NCBI GenBank assembly: GCA_009782955.1
Contig: WRIB01000031.1
Span: forward strand, 1 to 34,584
DNA length: 34,584 bases
Direction: 5' to 3'
Source of the DNA: Treponema sp.
GTDB taxonomy: Bacteria; Spirochaetota; Spirochaetia; Treponematales; Breznakiellaceae
Shown here: positions 1-7,492 of the stretch, piece by piece
Layout: every line of letters starts with the position of its first letter
How positions within the stretch are numbered: the first letter of the stretch is position 1
Program-made: the position numbers and the translations under genes
The notes under the pieces: model-generated
Database searches by the model: none
What the model was told of the DNA's origin: nothing
What the model saw: the letters and a program-made list of their open reading frames with translations, nothing else

Positions 1-2
1 AT

Positions 3-671
3 GAAGAGCTTGAAAAACATATAAAGAAGCCCTTGTTCATAATGAACGATGCTGATTGCGCCGCCCTGGGTGAAGTATTTGCAGGATGTGCGGGCGAATA
101 TAAAAATGCGCTGATGATCACGCTGGGAACAGGTGTCGGCGGCGGCATGATTATTGACGGCAAAATATTCAGCGGCTGTGATAATATGGGAACTGAAATG
201 GGTCACATCAAGCTTGTTTACGAAGGCGTATTGTGTACCTGCGGTCAAAAAGGATGCTTTGAAGCTTATGGTTCGGCTACAGCATTGATAGCCCAGACAA
301 AGGAAGTATTACGGCAAAATCCCTCCGGTAAAATGAACGAGATGTGCGGCGGGGATTTGGAGAAGGTTGACGGGAAGCTTGCCTTCGACGCAGCGAGACA
401 GGGTGATTCTACAGCGGTTCAGGTTATGGATCAGTATATTTCCTATGTAGCGGCAGGGCTGTCTTCGCTTATCGTTGCATTCCGGCCGGAAGTTATTATA
501 ATCGGCGGAGGGATAGGCGGCGAGGGTGAATTCCTTCTGGAGCCCCTCAACAAGCGCATCCGTGAGCTTACAACAGCCGCCGAAGAGCTTGGCGTACCAA
601 AAGCCGTCGCCGCAAAAATGGGCAATGATGCCGGCCTAATCGGAGCAGCAATGCTGGAACTCCACCAGTAA
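3..671 (+). CDS. ROK family sugar kinase, 5' end cut by window edge
   Basis: The reading frame is open from the first bases, with no start that fits the family, so the gene begins upstream of the window; the first available TTG (33) lies inside the conserved core. Visible ROK motifs are NDAD near the left edge (phosphate/sugar site), the glycine-rich GTGVGGG stretch, EMGH (zinc/sugar histidine) and the zinc motif CTCGQKGCFE. These indicate an active ROK sugar kinase of the glucokinase/N-acetylhexosamine kinase group, ATP-dependent and cytoplasmic. Because the N-terminus is missing, an N-terminal helix-turn-helix, which would make it a NagC/XylR-type repressor, cannot be excluded. It lies 58 bp before the URO-D-like gene on the same strand, so the two are probably co-transcribed. 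The exact sugar is not readable from the sequence. Confidence 0.9.
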   Translation, partial: EELEKHIKKPLFIMNDADCAALGEVFAGCAGEYKNALMITLGTGVGGGMIIDGKIFSGCDNMGTEMGHIKLVYEGVLCTCGQKGCFEAYGSATALIAQTKEVLRQNPSGKMNEMCGGDLEKVDGKLAFDAARQGDSTAVQVMDQYISYVAAGLSSLIVAFRPEVIIIGGGIGGEGEFLLEPLNKRIRELTTAAEELGVPKAVAAKMGNDAGLIGAAMLELHQ

Positions 672-676
672 TAAAA

Positions 677-709
677 CGGCAGGTATGCTTTAACCTCGGC
701 AGGTATGCT
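677..709 (+). repeat. short direct repeat in ROK/URO-D intergenic gap
   Basis: The 13-base string CGGCAGGTATGCT occurs at 677-689 and again at 697-709, a 20-bp period. It sits between the ROK stop and the GTG of the next gene. The origin is unknown; it may be slipped-strand duplication or a pair of regulator half-sites. Confidence 0.6.
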
Positions 710-729
710 AAAACGAAAAGGGGTGGACA

Positions 730-1986
730 GTGAATTCCAGAGAAAGAGTGTTAAGCGCTATTAACCATGGCCGGCCGGATAAGGTTCCGGTTGACTTCGG
801 CGGCAGCATGGTCAGCGGCATCAGTGCGTCTGTTGTGTATCAGCTTCGCAAAGCATATAAACTCCATGAGCATCCTGTTAAAGTAGTAGATTGCTATCAG
901 ATACTGGGGGAAGTTGAGGAAGATCTTCGTGAAAAACTTGGCTGCGATACTGTTCTGGTTCCTCCGTATACGAACCTTTTTGGTTTCAGGAATACCGACT
1001 GGAAACCCTGGACATTAAAAGACGGCACACCGGTTCTGGTTCCCGGCAGCTTTAACACTGTTTTTGAAAGCGGCGGAAGCCTTTATCAGTATCCGCAGGG
1101 AGACAAAACCGTTCCTCCAAGCGGACTGCTGCCGGCAGGCGGTTTTTATTTTGATGCAATAGAACGCCAGCCGCCGGACTTTGATGAAGATAATCCTTTG
1201 CTGGAAGACAACCTGGAAGAATTTGGCCGGATAAGCGATGAAGAATTATCTTACGTTCAAAGAGAAGCCGAGGCACTTCGCAAAAATACCGGTTGCGCGG
1301 TTATAGGAGCCCTGGGCGGCACAGCGCTTGGAGATATTGCGTTTGTTCCCGCGACTTTTTTAAAACACCCCAAAGGGATCAGAAACATTGCCGAATGGTA
1401 TATATCATTGTCAACCAGGCAGGATTTTTTAAAGGAACTCTTTGACAGGCAAACACAGATCGCCCTGGAAAACCTGAAACTCTTCAAAGAGGCGGCGGGC
1501 TCCAATATAGATATACTGTTCCTTTGCGGCGCTGATTTTGGCAGTCAAAACGGCCCAATGTGTTCGCCCGAAACGATTAAGGAGCTATTCGTTCCATATT
1601 ACAAACGGATGATAGACTGGATCCACGGAAATACGGAATGGAAGGTATTCAAACATTGCTGCGGTTCGATAAAACCGTTAATTCCGCTATTTATAGAAGC
1701 CGGTTTTGACATTCTAAATCCAGTTCAAAACAGCGCCAAAGACATGGATCCTCAAATGTTAAAAGATCAGTTCGGCAGTAAAATATGTTTTTGGGGCGGT
1801 GGTGTCGATACCCAGCATACATTGCCCTTTGGCACTCCGGATGAAGTCTTTAAGCAGGTTACGGAACGAATCAACATTTACAGCAAAAACGGCGGCTTTG
1901 TTTTTAATACGATACACAATACCCAGTCAGGCGTGCCTGTTGAAAATTTCCTTGCCATGATAGAAGCGATAAAGCAGTTTCGCTGA
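730..1986 (+). CDS. URO-D/MtaA-superfamily protein (uroporphyrinogen decarboxylase-like)
   Basis: A 418-residue protein starting at GTG with a purine-rich ribosome site (GGGGTGG) just upstream. The start MNSRERVLSAINHGRPDKVP is typical of the URO-D superfamily, which includes haem-pathway HemE and the zinc-dependent corrinoid methyltransferases MtaA/MtbA. The HCCG motif (residues 309-312) matches the His-x-Cys zinc motif of the methyltransferase branch, and the FNTIHNTQ...GVPVEN ending resembles uncharacterised members found near sugar-catabolism genes. It is therefore unlikely to be HemE. No corrinoid protein or haem gene is nearby. Its partner upstream is a ROK kinase, which hints at a metabolic role in carbohydrate use, but no reaction can be assigned. 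The stop codon lies inside a strong hairpin. Confidence 0.85.
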   Translation: MNSRERVLSAINHGRPDKVPVDFGGSMVSGISASVVYQLRKAYKLHEHPVKVVDCYQILGEVEEDLREKLGCDTVLVPPYTNLFGFRNTDWKPWTLKDGTPVLVPGSFNTVFESGGSLYQYPQGDKTVPPSGLLPAGGFYFDAIERQPPDFDEDNPLLEDNLEEFGRISDEELSYVQREAEALRKNTGCAVIGALGGTALGDIAFVPATFLKHPKGIRNIAEWYISLSTRQDFLKELFDRQTQIALENLKLFKEAAGSNIDILFLCGADFGSQNGPMCSPETIKELFVPYYKRMIDWIHGNTEWKVFKHCCGSIKPLIPLFIEAGFDILNPVQNSAKDMDPQMLKDQFGSKICFWGGGVDTQHTLPFGTPDEVFKQVTERINIYSKNGGFVFNTIHNTQSGVPVENFLAMIEAIKQFR

Positions 1987-2015
1987 GTCTGATAATTTAT
2001 TTATCAGACTCAGCG
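1981..2015. terminator. perfect 15-bp stem-loop between convergent genes
   Basis: Arms 1981-1995 and 2001-2015 are perfectly complementary (CGCTGAGTCTGATAA and its reverse complement) around a 5-base loop. It lies between the convergent URO-D-like gene and polA and contains the URO-D stop codon. Neither strand has a clear run of T after the stem, so it is either a weak bidirectional terminator or an mRNA 3'-end protecting structure. Confidence 0.6.
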
Positions 2016-2027
2016 GTAAATTGTGGT

Positions 2028-4889
2028 TTAGTGAAACTCACCCCATGATTTTCCTGTTTCCACACTTACCCGCAGGGGAATTGTTAACAGAACGGCATTT
2101 TCCATTTCGTGCCGGATAATTTCTGCGGCCGCCTTTGCCTCCGCTCTGGGACATTCAAAGATCAATTCGTCGTGAACCTGCAATAAAAGCCGGACCGGGC
2201 TGTTTGCCAATTTTTTGTCCAGCTTAAGCATTGCTGTTTTTACAATATCCGCCGCTGAACCCTGAATCGGTGTGTTCACCGCAACCCGTTCGGCGGCAGC
2301 CTTTTCCGTTTTGTTATGTGAATTAATTGCCGGAATAAAACGACGACGGCCAAGGATTGTCGATGCAAAGCCAGTTTCTTCGGTTTTTTTGATCAACTCC
2401 GCAATAAAAGAGCTGACTCCGGAATAGGTTGTAAAATACGCTTCGATAAATGATGCAGCATCGCTTCTGCTGATACGCAGTTCATTGGAAAGCCGGAAAG
2501 CGCTCATGCCGTACATCACGCCAAAGTTGATCGTTTTTGCAATGCGGCGTTTATCCGCCGGAACATTGTTTTCGTCCAGGCCGAAAATTAGCGCTGCCGT
2601 TCTGGCATGTACATCAACACCGTCTTTAAACGCATTGATCAAATTTTTATCCTGCGAAAGATGAGTAAGTACAACAAGTTCAATCTGGCTGTAGTCAGCC
2701 GAAATAAACACATGACCGTTTTTTGCAACAAAGGCTTCTCTGATTCTTCGGCCTTCTTCTTCACGTATGGGGATATTTTGTAAATTGGGTTCCCTGCTGG
2801 AAAGCCGTCCCGTAACTGTTCCTGTCTGAATAAAACTGGTATGTATACGGCCGTTTTTGCCGGCCAGCTCCACAATGCCATCAACGTACGTTGACTTGAG
2901 TTTGGATAAAGTTCTATGCCGCAGAATTAGTTCCGGAACCGGATCTTCACGGGACAGTTCTTCCAGAACATCAACATCGGTGGAAAAACCTGTCTTTATT
3001 TTTTTTGTGGGGGTTAGTTTTCGTTCAACAAAAAGCACTTCCTGTAACTGTTTGGGCGAACCTAAATTAAATTCATGGCCTACCATTTTCCAGGTTTTTT
3101 CCTGGACATGGTTCATTTCTTCAAAAAGTTCTTTTCCGTAATTAACCAGGGTTTCTTTTTCTATTTTGATCCCCTCCCCTTCCATCTCCGCAAGGATGGG
3201 CAGCAGGGGCATTTCCAGTTCCAGAAAGAGTTTTAACGAGTCGGCTTTTTCCAGGCGCGGGCCAAGAAAACGCATTAAGCGCAATGCAAGGTCTGCGTCT
3301 TCCGCGGAATAGCGACAGGCAATTTCCAGCGGCACATCAATAAATAATCCGCCCTTTGGAACCACAGAATTATAACTTAACATTGTTAAATTAAAATAAT
3401 ACAGGGCAAGCGAGTCCAGACTGTAATTCATACGCTGGGGATCGTCCACCCAGGCGGCAACCATGGTATCCCAAATCCTGCATTTCCATCTTTCCATGCC
3501 CCAGCCGCGGCTTACTTTATAGTCGTACTTTGCATTGTGGGCCACAATAATCATTTTTGGATCGGAAAGGAGCGGAACCAGGAGTGAGCGTACTTTTTCA
3601 GGATCGATATACGGCGCTTTGCCGTTATAAGCCAAATCCCTGTGAGCGGCCACCGGTACATAGAACGCTTCCTTTGGTTGTATTGCCAGGGCAATCCCAA
3701 TGGGATGAGCATTCCATGCATCAAGCGAATCTGTTTCAAAATCAAACGCCAAAAGTCCCTGCTTCTTTCCGGCGTCAAGCAGCCTGGCCAGTTCTTTTTC
3801 ATCCAGAATAACTTTATAGGCTCCTTCACCCAGAAGGTTGTCAGAAACATTTTGGTTGTTTGAATCAGCTTTGCTGGTTTTAACATCGTCATCGGGCAAT
3901 CGCTCAGGCCAGGCAGAGCCTACATCCCGAACCTTTACAAGAGGATCCAAGTGACGTGCACTTTGTACGATTCCTTCCCGTATCAATACAACAGCTCCTG
4001 CAGAGCGGTTGAGTTTCTCAATAGATAATTCATCAATCTCTTTTATTGGCAGAGGAACATTACATTCCAATGAAATAAGTTTCTTGGCAAAGTAGGCGCT
4101 TTTTTTTCCTTCGGCAAGTTTTTTTCCTACGGCGCCTTCGACAGCGGCGATATTATTGTAGATTTCATCCAGGGAGCCATAACGGGTCATCAGCTTGATC
4201 GCCGTTTTTTCTCCCACTCCCTTTACACCGGGCACATTGTCGGAAGTATCTCCGACAAGCGAAAGCAGATCAAGCACCTTTTCGGGCGGTACCCCCCATT
4301 CGGTTTTAACCTCTGCAGGGCCAACAAGACTATATGGTAACCCGGCGCTGCTTGTTTCTGCTGCACCTGTTTTCTGGGGACGCAGCTGATACACCCGCGC
4401 TTTTTCTCCGTGACCTACCAATTGAAGCAGATCCTTGTCGGAAGAAAGAATATAGCAGTCCCTTCCTTCGGCCTTACACTGATATGCCAATGTTGCGATT
4501 ATATCGTCTGCTTCGTAACCATCTACACGTATTGCAGGCACCCCAAGAGCAGAAAGTACTTCTTCAACAAGAGGCACCTGGGCATGAAGATCGTCGGGAG
4601 TTTTTTGCCGGGTAGCCTTGTATTCCGTATACATTTTATGGCGAAAAGTCGGAACCCTTGAATCAAAAGCAGCTGCCAGGCGTAAAGGTTTTTGTGTTAC
4701 AATACCTCCATCAGCAGATATTGCCGGGGCGCCTTCGTCAATCAGTGTCGTCAGAGTCCTGGCAAAACCAAAAAGCACAGACACATTCTGCCCTTTGGAA
4801 TTTTTAAGAGGCCGGGATAAAAACGCAAAATACGAACGGTAAATCAGGCCGTAAGCGTCAATAAGGTAAAGAGGGGCGGGAGCAGACAT
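2028..4889 (-). CDS. polA: DNA polymerase I
   Basis: A 953-residue, three-domain family A DNA polymerase for Okazaki-primer removal and repair gap filling. The 5' nuclease (about 1-300) shows LIDAYGLIYRSY, the acidic EADDI, SSDKDLLQL and the helix-hairpin-helix GDTSDNVPGVKGVGEKTA. The 3'-5' exonuclease (about 375-560) keeps all catalytic motifs: DFETD (383-387), HNAKYD (451-456) and YSAED (527-531), so proofreading should be active. The polymerase (about 590-953) shows motif A DYSQIE (732-737), motif B RRIAKTINFGVMYG (781-794) and motif C VHDE (905-908). The length is near the family norm. The ATG comes 3 bases after the stop of the upstream antitoxin, with no good Shine-Dalgarno of its own, so it appears coupled to the toxin-antitoxin operon. 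Confidence 0.98.
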   Translation of the reverse strand: MSAPAPLYLIDAYGLIYRSYFAFLSRPLKNSKGQNVSVLFGFARTLTTLIDEGAPAISADGGIVTQKPLRLAAAFDSRVPTFRHKMYTEYKATRQKTPDDLHAQVPLVEEVLSALGVPAIRVDGYEADDIIATLAYQCKAEGRDCYILSSDKDLLQLVGHGEKARVYQLRPQKTGAAETSSAGLPYSLVGPAEVKTEWGVPPEKVLDLLSLVGDTSDNVPGVKGVGEKTAIKLMTRYGSLDEIYNNIAAVEGAVGKKLAEGKKSAYFAKKLISLECNVPLPIKEIDELSIEKLNRSAGAVVLIREGIVQSARHLDPLVKVRDVGSAWPERLPDDDVKTSKADSNNQNVSDNLLGEGAYKVILDEKELARLLDAGKKQGLLAFDFETDSLDAWNAHPIGIALAIQPKEAFYVPVAAHRDLAYNGKAPYIDPEKVRSLLVPLLSDPKMIIVAHNAKYDYKVSRGWGMERWKCRIWDTMVAAWVDDPQRMNYSLDSLALYYFNLTMLSYNSVVPKGGLFIDVPLEIACRYSAEDADLALRLMRFLGPRLEKADSLKLFLELEMPLLPILAEMEGEGIKIEKETLVNYGKELFEEMNHVQEKTWKMVGHEFNLGSPKQLQEVLFVERKLTPTKKIKTGFSTDVDVLEELSREDPVPELILRHRTLSKLKSTYVDGIVELAGKNGRIHTSFIQTGTVTGRLSSREPNLQNIPIREEEGRRIREAFVAKNGHVFISADYSQIELVVLTHLSQDKNLINAFKDGVDVHARTAALIFGLDENNVPADKRRIAKTINFGVMYGMSAFRLSNELRISRSDAASFIEAYFTTYSGVSSFIAELIKKTEETGFASTILGRRRFIPAINSHNKTEKAAAERVAVNTPIQGSAADIVKTAMLKLDKKLANSPVRLLLQVHDELIFECPRAEAKAAAEIIRHEMENAVLLTIPLRVSVETGKSWGEFH

Positions 4890-4892
4890 AAT

Positions 4893-5180
4893 TTATACTG
4901 CTAAAACCTTGGCAACAACATCTGGTACTTTCTCAATTACTTTTAAATATGCCCTGGCAGCAGGATCAGGCTGACGTTTACCCTGTTCCCAATTGCGGAG
5001 CGCATAAACCGAAAGCCCAAACCGGTTTGCAAATGAAGATTGAGAAAGGCCCATTTTTTCTCTAATAGCCTTTACATCCACATTTTCAGGTATATGAATT
5101 TTGTATGCTTTGGATGGAAGTTCTTCTCTGGAAATCGCCACAGCTTCTTTCATGCTTTCAATGATTCGTTTTCCACTCAT
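4893..5180 (-). CDS. XRE-family antitoxin (HigA/NadS-like)
   Basis: A 95-residue DNA-binding antitoxin. The N-terminal third is an arm likely to wrap the toxin. Residues 37-80 form a helix-turn-helix (IREKMGLSQSSFANRFGLS, then ALRNWEQGKRQPDPAA), matching the XRE antitoxins paired with RelE/HigB-like toxins. It starts at ATG 5180 with AGAGGAT as ribosome site, and its start overlaps the toxin 3' end by 23 bp, giving toxin-first order as in higBA. It should neutralise the toxin and repress the shared promoter around 5547-5575. The polA start codon follows 3 bases after its stop, an unusual neighbour. Confidence 0.9.
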   Translation of the reverse strand: MSGKRIIESMKEAVAISREELPSKAYKIHIPENVDVKAIREKMGLSQSSFANRFGLSVYALRNWEQGKRQPDPAARAYLKVIEKVPDVVAKVLAV

Positions 5181-5538
5181 TGATTATCCTCTTTGATTTA
5201 TATTGTTTTATCAACATACCAGTTAGTTGTTTTAATTCATTCCGTTCAGCCTGGTCGATGCTGGTTTTTTCACTCTTTTCAAAAATATTTAGCATAAAAA
5301 GCGGAATCTCCGCGGAATGAAAAAAGTAAATAACCCTATATGCTCCTCTTTTTCCGGCACCTTCCCGCATCCATCTGATTTTTCGTATTCCTCCAGTTCC
5401 TTTAATTAAATCACCAGCATAGGGTGTTGCCGACAAATAATTTACAAGAGTCTCTCGTTCTTCATAGTCCAACAATTTTTTTGCATCTCTTAGAAATGAC
5501 GGTGTCTCAACAACAGTCAGTAAAGATACTCTTGTCAT
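5158..5538 (-). CDS. RelE/HigB-like toxin
   Basis: A 126-residue type II toxin, presumably a ribosome-dependent mRNA interferase. The core matches the HigB2/RelE group: VVETPSFLRDAKKLL (strand and helix), GDLIKGTGGIRKIRW, GKRGAYRVIYFF and FMLNIFEKSEK. The C-terminal tail (about 105-126, KQYKSKRIINEWKTNH) is basic and longer than needed for the core, and overlaps the antitoxin gene. The ATG at 5538 is the only plausible start, and a perfect sigma-70 promoter places transcription initiation 1-3 bases before it, so translation is probably leaderless. Family knowledge gives the function; no residue here proves catalysis. Confidence 0.9.
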   Translation of the reverse strand: MTRVSLLTVVETPSFLRDAKKLLDYEERETLVNYLSATPYAGDLIKGTGGIRKIRWMREGAGKRGAYRVIYFFHSAEIPLFMLNIFEKSEKTSIDQAERNELKQLTGMLIKQYKSKRIINEWKTNH

Positions 5539-5546
5539 TAATTAAT

Positions 5547-5575
5547 ATTATAATCCATTGGCTTACCTATGTCAA
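5547..5575 (-). promoter_or_regulatory. consensus promoter of toxin-antitoxin(-polA) operon
   Basis: On the minus strand, TTGACA (5570-5575) and TATAAT (5547-5552) are exact matches to the sigma-70 consensus with a 17-bp spacer. The expected start site is near 5539-5541, immediately before the toxin ATG at 5538. The adjacent ATTAATTAAT tract may be the antitoxin operator. Confidence 0.8.
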
Positions 5576-5667
5576 TCAGGAAAAGGGTATCTTTCAAATA
5601 TTAGAACAGCAGCCGAAGATTCTGCCAGTACACTTTGTGAGGTTTTTCTTATTTTTTCCCGTTGTAT

Positions 5668-6195
5668 TTACTCTGTCGAAGAACCTTCATCATCAGAGGA
5701 TTCCGCCGGCATGTTTTGTGGGGTTTCTGCCTGCGGATTTAACTCCCTTCTCATTTCCCTAAAAACAGAGGCGACACCCAAAGCACCAAATATCAAACCC
5801 AAACCAACATTTTTTAAGACCGATATTAATACTTCAGAATCCGAGATCCAGTAAAAATACATTAATGGAATATCCCAATATGTTACGCCTTCTATTTCGC
5901 CACTATATATCAGCCGCCCGAAGTCAAAAAAATCCGCCGAAACATTCCCAAAAAGTATACCCAGTACAGTAGCGCTGCAAACGATCCAAAGTTTCCTCTT
6001 TCCAATTTTACCGCCAAATAATTCGTATCCTTTTTTCGAAAGAAAACCAATAATAAATCCCAGCCAACCAACAAACCAGCCGAAATATAACGCTATGGCC
6101 CACGGAACAGAGCCGAGAATTGCTCCTAATATCGCACCGATGGCACCGCGGAAATAATTCTTTCCATTGAGTTCATAGTTTACAGAGTCATGCAT
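5668..6195 (-). CDS. hypothetical inner-membrane protein
   Basis: A 175-residue protein with a short polar N-terminus followed by about four hydrophobic segments (roughly 17-38, 42-54, 68-86 and 125-145). The glycine-rich FRGAIGAILGAILGSVPW start and GWLGFIIGFLSKKGYELFGGK resemble small uncharacterised membrane proteins of Firmicutes and spirochaetes. The C-terminal 30 residues are acidic and Ser/Glu-rich (ESSDDEGSSTE). The ATG at 6195 is preceded by AGGAAAA and lies 6 bp after the stop of the lipoprotein gene, so they form a two-gene operon. The function is unknown. Confidence 0.75.
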   Translation of the reverse strand: MHDSVNYELNGKNYFRGAIGAILGAILGSVPWAIALYFGWFVGWLGFIIGFLSKKGYELFGGKIGKRKLWIVCSATVLGILFGNVSADFFDFGRLIYSGEIEGVTYWDIPLMYFYWISDSEVLISVLKNVGLGLIFGALGVASVFREMRRELNPQAETPQNMPAESSDDEGSSTE

Positions 6196-6201
6196 TTTTT
6201 C

Positions 6202-6873
6202 CTACTTTTTATTACTACCGATTAATTCGATTTCCTCTTTAGGCTCCATAATTATCCGGCCCGGAACCGAAAAACGCTCGGCAAAACTTCTTTCAAACAA
6301 TACTCCCGGCGTACTTGTATGCATTGGTATACTATTCTTTGCGCCAATGATTTTTGCCCATTCCGCAGCCCTTTCAGGAACTCCGGCAGTGTATATTAAC
6401 GCATAATCAATGTTTTCTCCGGGAAACGTTTCCATTTGATCTGTTTTGGATGAATCACCCGTATGGTACACTTTAATACCATCAACGGTAATGATATAGC
6501 CGACACCAATGCCGCGGTGGTGGCTTCCATTGTATGCCTCGACTGATTCAATCTTTACACCCTTAATTTTAAACGTATTGTACTTGTTCCCTTTTTGCGC
6601 TTCCTCATTTGTAATGATAGTGCAATCTTTTTTCTGCGTAACCAAATCAATCTTGTAATGGTCATAATGTCCATGAGATACCAAAATGATGTCCGCTGGC
6701 ACGTCGTAACCTTCTCCGTAAGCCGGATCAATATAAATTACCGTCCCATTTTTTGAGGTAATTCTAAAACTTGCGTGTCCCTGAAATAAAAGCTTTGTCG
6801 GTCCTTCATCTTTACATGCGGAGAATAACAGCAAAAGCAGCATGGAAATACTCAAAAAGTGTTTGGTTTTCAT
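6202..6873 (-). CDS. metallo-beta-lactamase-fold lipoprotein
   Basis: A 223-residue secreted protein. The N-terminus is a lipoprotein signal (hydrophobic LLLLLFSAC, lipidation expected at Cys 20), so it is anchored on the outer face of the inner membrane or in the outer membrane. The mature part is an MBL-fold hydrolase of the UPF0173/UlaG-like group: it keeps SHGHYDHYK (the HxHxDH zinc motif), GSHHRGIGVGY, the Asp ligand in HTGDSSKT and MHTST near the end. It therefore probably binds metal and hydrolyses a small ester or phosphodiester, but the substrate cannot be told. GGAAGGAAAA before ATG 6873 is a good ribosome site. A membrane protein gene follows 6 bp downstream. Confidence 0.85.
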   Translation of the reverse strand: MKTKHFLSISMLLLLLFSACKDEGPTKLLFQGHASFRITSKNGTVIYIDPAYGEGYDVPADIILVSHGHYDHYKIDLVTQKKDCTIITNEEAQKGNKYNTFKIKGVKIESVEAYNGSHHRGIGVGYIITVDGIKVYHTGDSSKTDQMETFPGENIDYALIYTAGVPERAAEWAKIIGAKNSIPMHTSTPGVLFERSFAERFSVPGRIIMEPKEEIELIGSNKK

Positions 6874-7019
6874 TTTTCCTTCCTAATGGTTTTATTTTAC
6901 AATGAATATAGCTTATAAATACCTGAAAAAATGAACATTTTTGATCATTTTTTAATTTTTTTGATTACAGACAGGTGTGATGAAATTACCGAAAAAGCCA
7001 TTTCGATGAATTCCGCTAT

Positions 7020-7154
7020 TTACAATTTTTTACAATCAATTATTTTTTTATATATTTTTTCTGCAGTTATTTTTCCGGTGTTATGTTTTATATACGAAAT
7101 AATTTCAGCCAATTCATCTCCGGCATCTTTTGACCAAATTATTTCATGTTTCAT
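7020..7154 (-). pseudogene. truncated RelE/ParE-type toxin remnant
   Basis: Reading from ATG 7154 gives 44 residues ending at TAA 7020-7022. They contain the first half of a RelE/ParE toxin: EIIWSKDAGDELAEIISYIK, then AEKIYKKIIDCKKL. The family continues with a P-x-x-G loop and the arginine/tyrosine-rich strands that carry activity; none of this is recognisable in any frame downstream before 6930. It begins 2 bases after the antitoxin remnant's stop, the usual antitoxin-first order. It is most likely a decayed toxin with no activity. Confidence 0.7.
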
Positions 7155-7156
7155 AT

Positions 7157-7336
7157 TTAATCCAATAATGTCTTTATTTTGGTTTTTAATTCATCATGGG
7201 TATAAATTCTTCCATTTTTCAGGTCTTTTTCCCCAATTGATAAAATTTTCATTAAATTAATAGCATTAACAATGTTCTGGTATTGTTTTACGTCCATCAA
7301 AACGGCTTTTGCCTCTCCATTTTGGGTTATAACCAT
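7157..7336 (-). pseudogene. N-terminally truncated Phd/YefM-type antitoxin
   Basis: ATG 7336 opens 59 residues starting directly with MVITQNGEAKAVLMDVKQYQ, the central Phd signature, followed by LMKILSIGEKDLKNGR and a C-terminal neutralising helix. Intact relatives have about 30 further N-terminal residues forming the DNA-binding part. An in-frame TAA two codons upstream and no matching sequence in other frames show these are lost. It may still be translated and bind a toxin, but it should not bind DNA normally. Confidence 0.7.
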
Positions 7337-7384
7337 TTTTTATTTAGTACCATATTTGGTCTTGCATGTCATTGCTTTATATCA

Positions 7385-7492
7385 TCCTGGCCAAAGATTA
7401 ATTCACTTTGTGAAAAACCGCCTGTATATATGGAGTTTTGCTATGCAAAACTCCTGGCCAAAGATTAATTCACAAAGTGAATTAATCTTTGG
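7385..7492. repeat. palindrome and direct-repeat cluster at dapL 3' end
   Basis: The 22-base string beginning TCCTGGCCAAAGATTAATTC occurs at 7385-7406 and 7452-7473. The second copy is the left arm of a perfect 16-bp inverted repeat (7458-7473 with 7477-7492, 3-base loop) that encodes the last residues QRLIHFVN and the stop of dapL. Between the copies is another perfect palindrome, GGAGTTTTGC/GCAAAACTCC (7432-7441 with 7445-7454). No T-run follows, so this is not a textbook terminator, but it should strongly fold in the dapL mRNA. Confidence 0.8.

Larger units (their letters stand above)
6874..7464. other. 591-bp region without intact gene
   Basis: This AT-rich gap between the MBL lipoprotein and dapL contains, on the minus strand, a truncated Phd antitoxin and a truncated RelE/ParE toxin (listed separately). 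Next to dapL it holds two copies of a 22-base repeat and two strong palindromes. The longer plus-strand reading frame here (6931-7260) is only the antisense shadow of the toxin-antitoxin remnant. Confidence 0.8.

Noticed and set aside
6931-7260. Plus-strand 109-codon reading frame in the 7 kb gap
   Set aside because: It is hydrophobic, compositionally biased and antisense to the recognisable Phd/RelE remnants, with no ribosome site.
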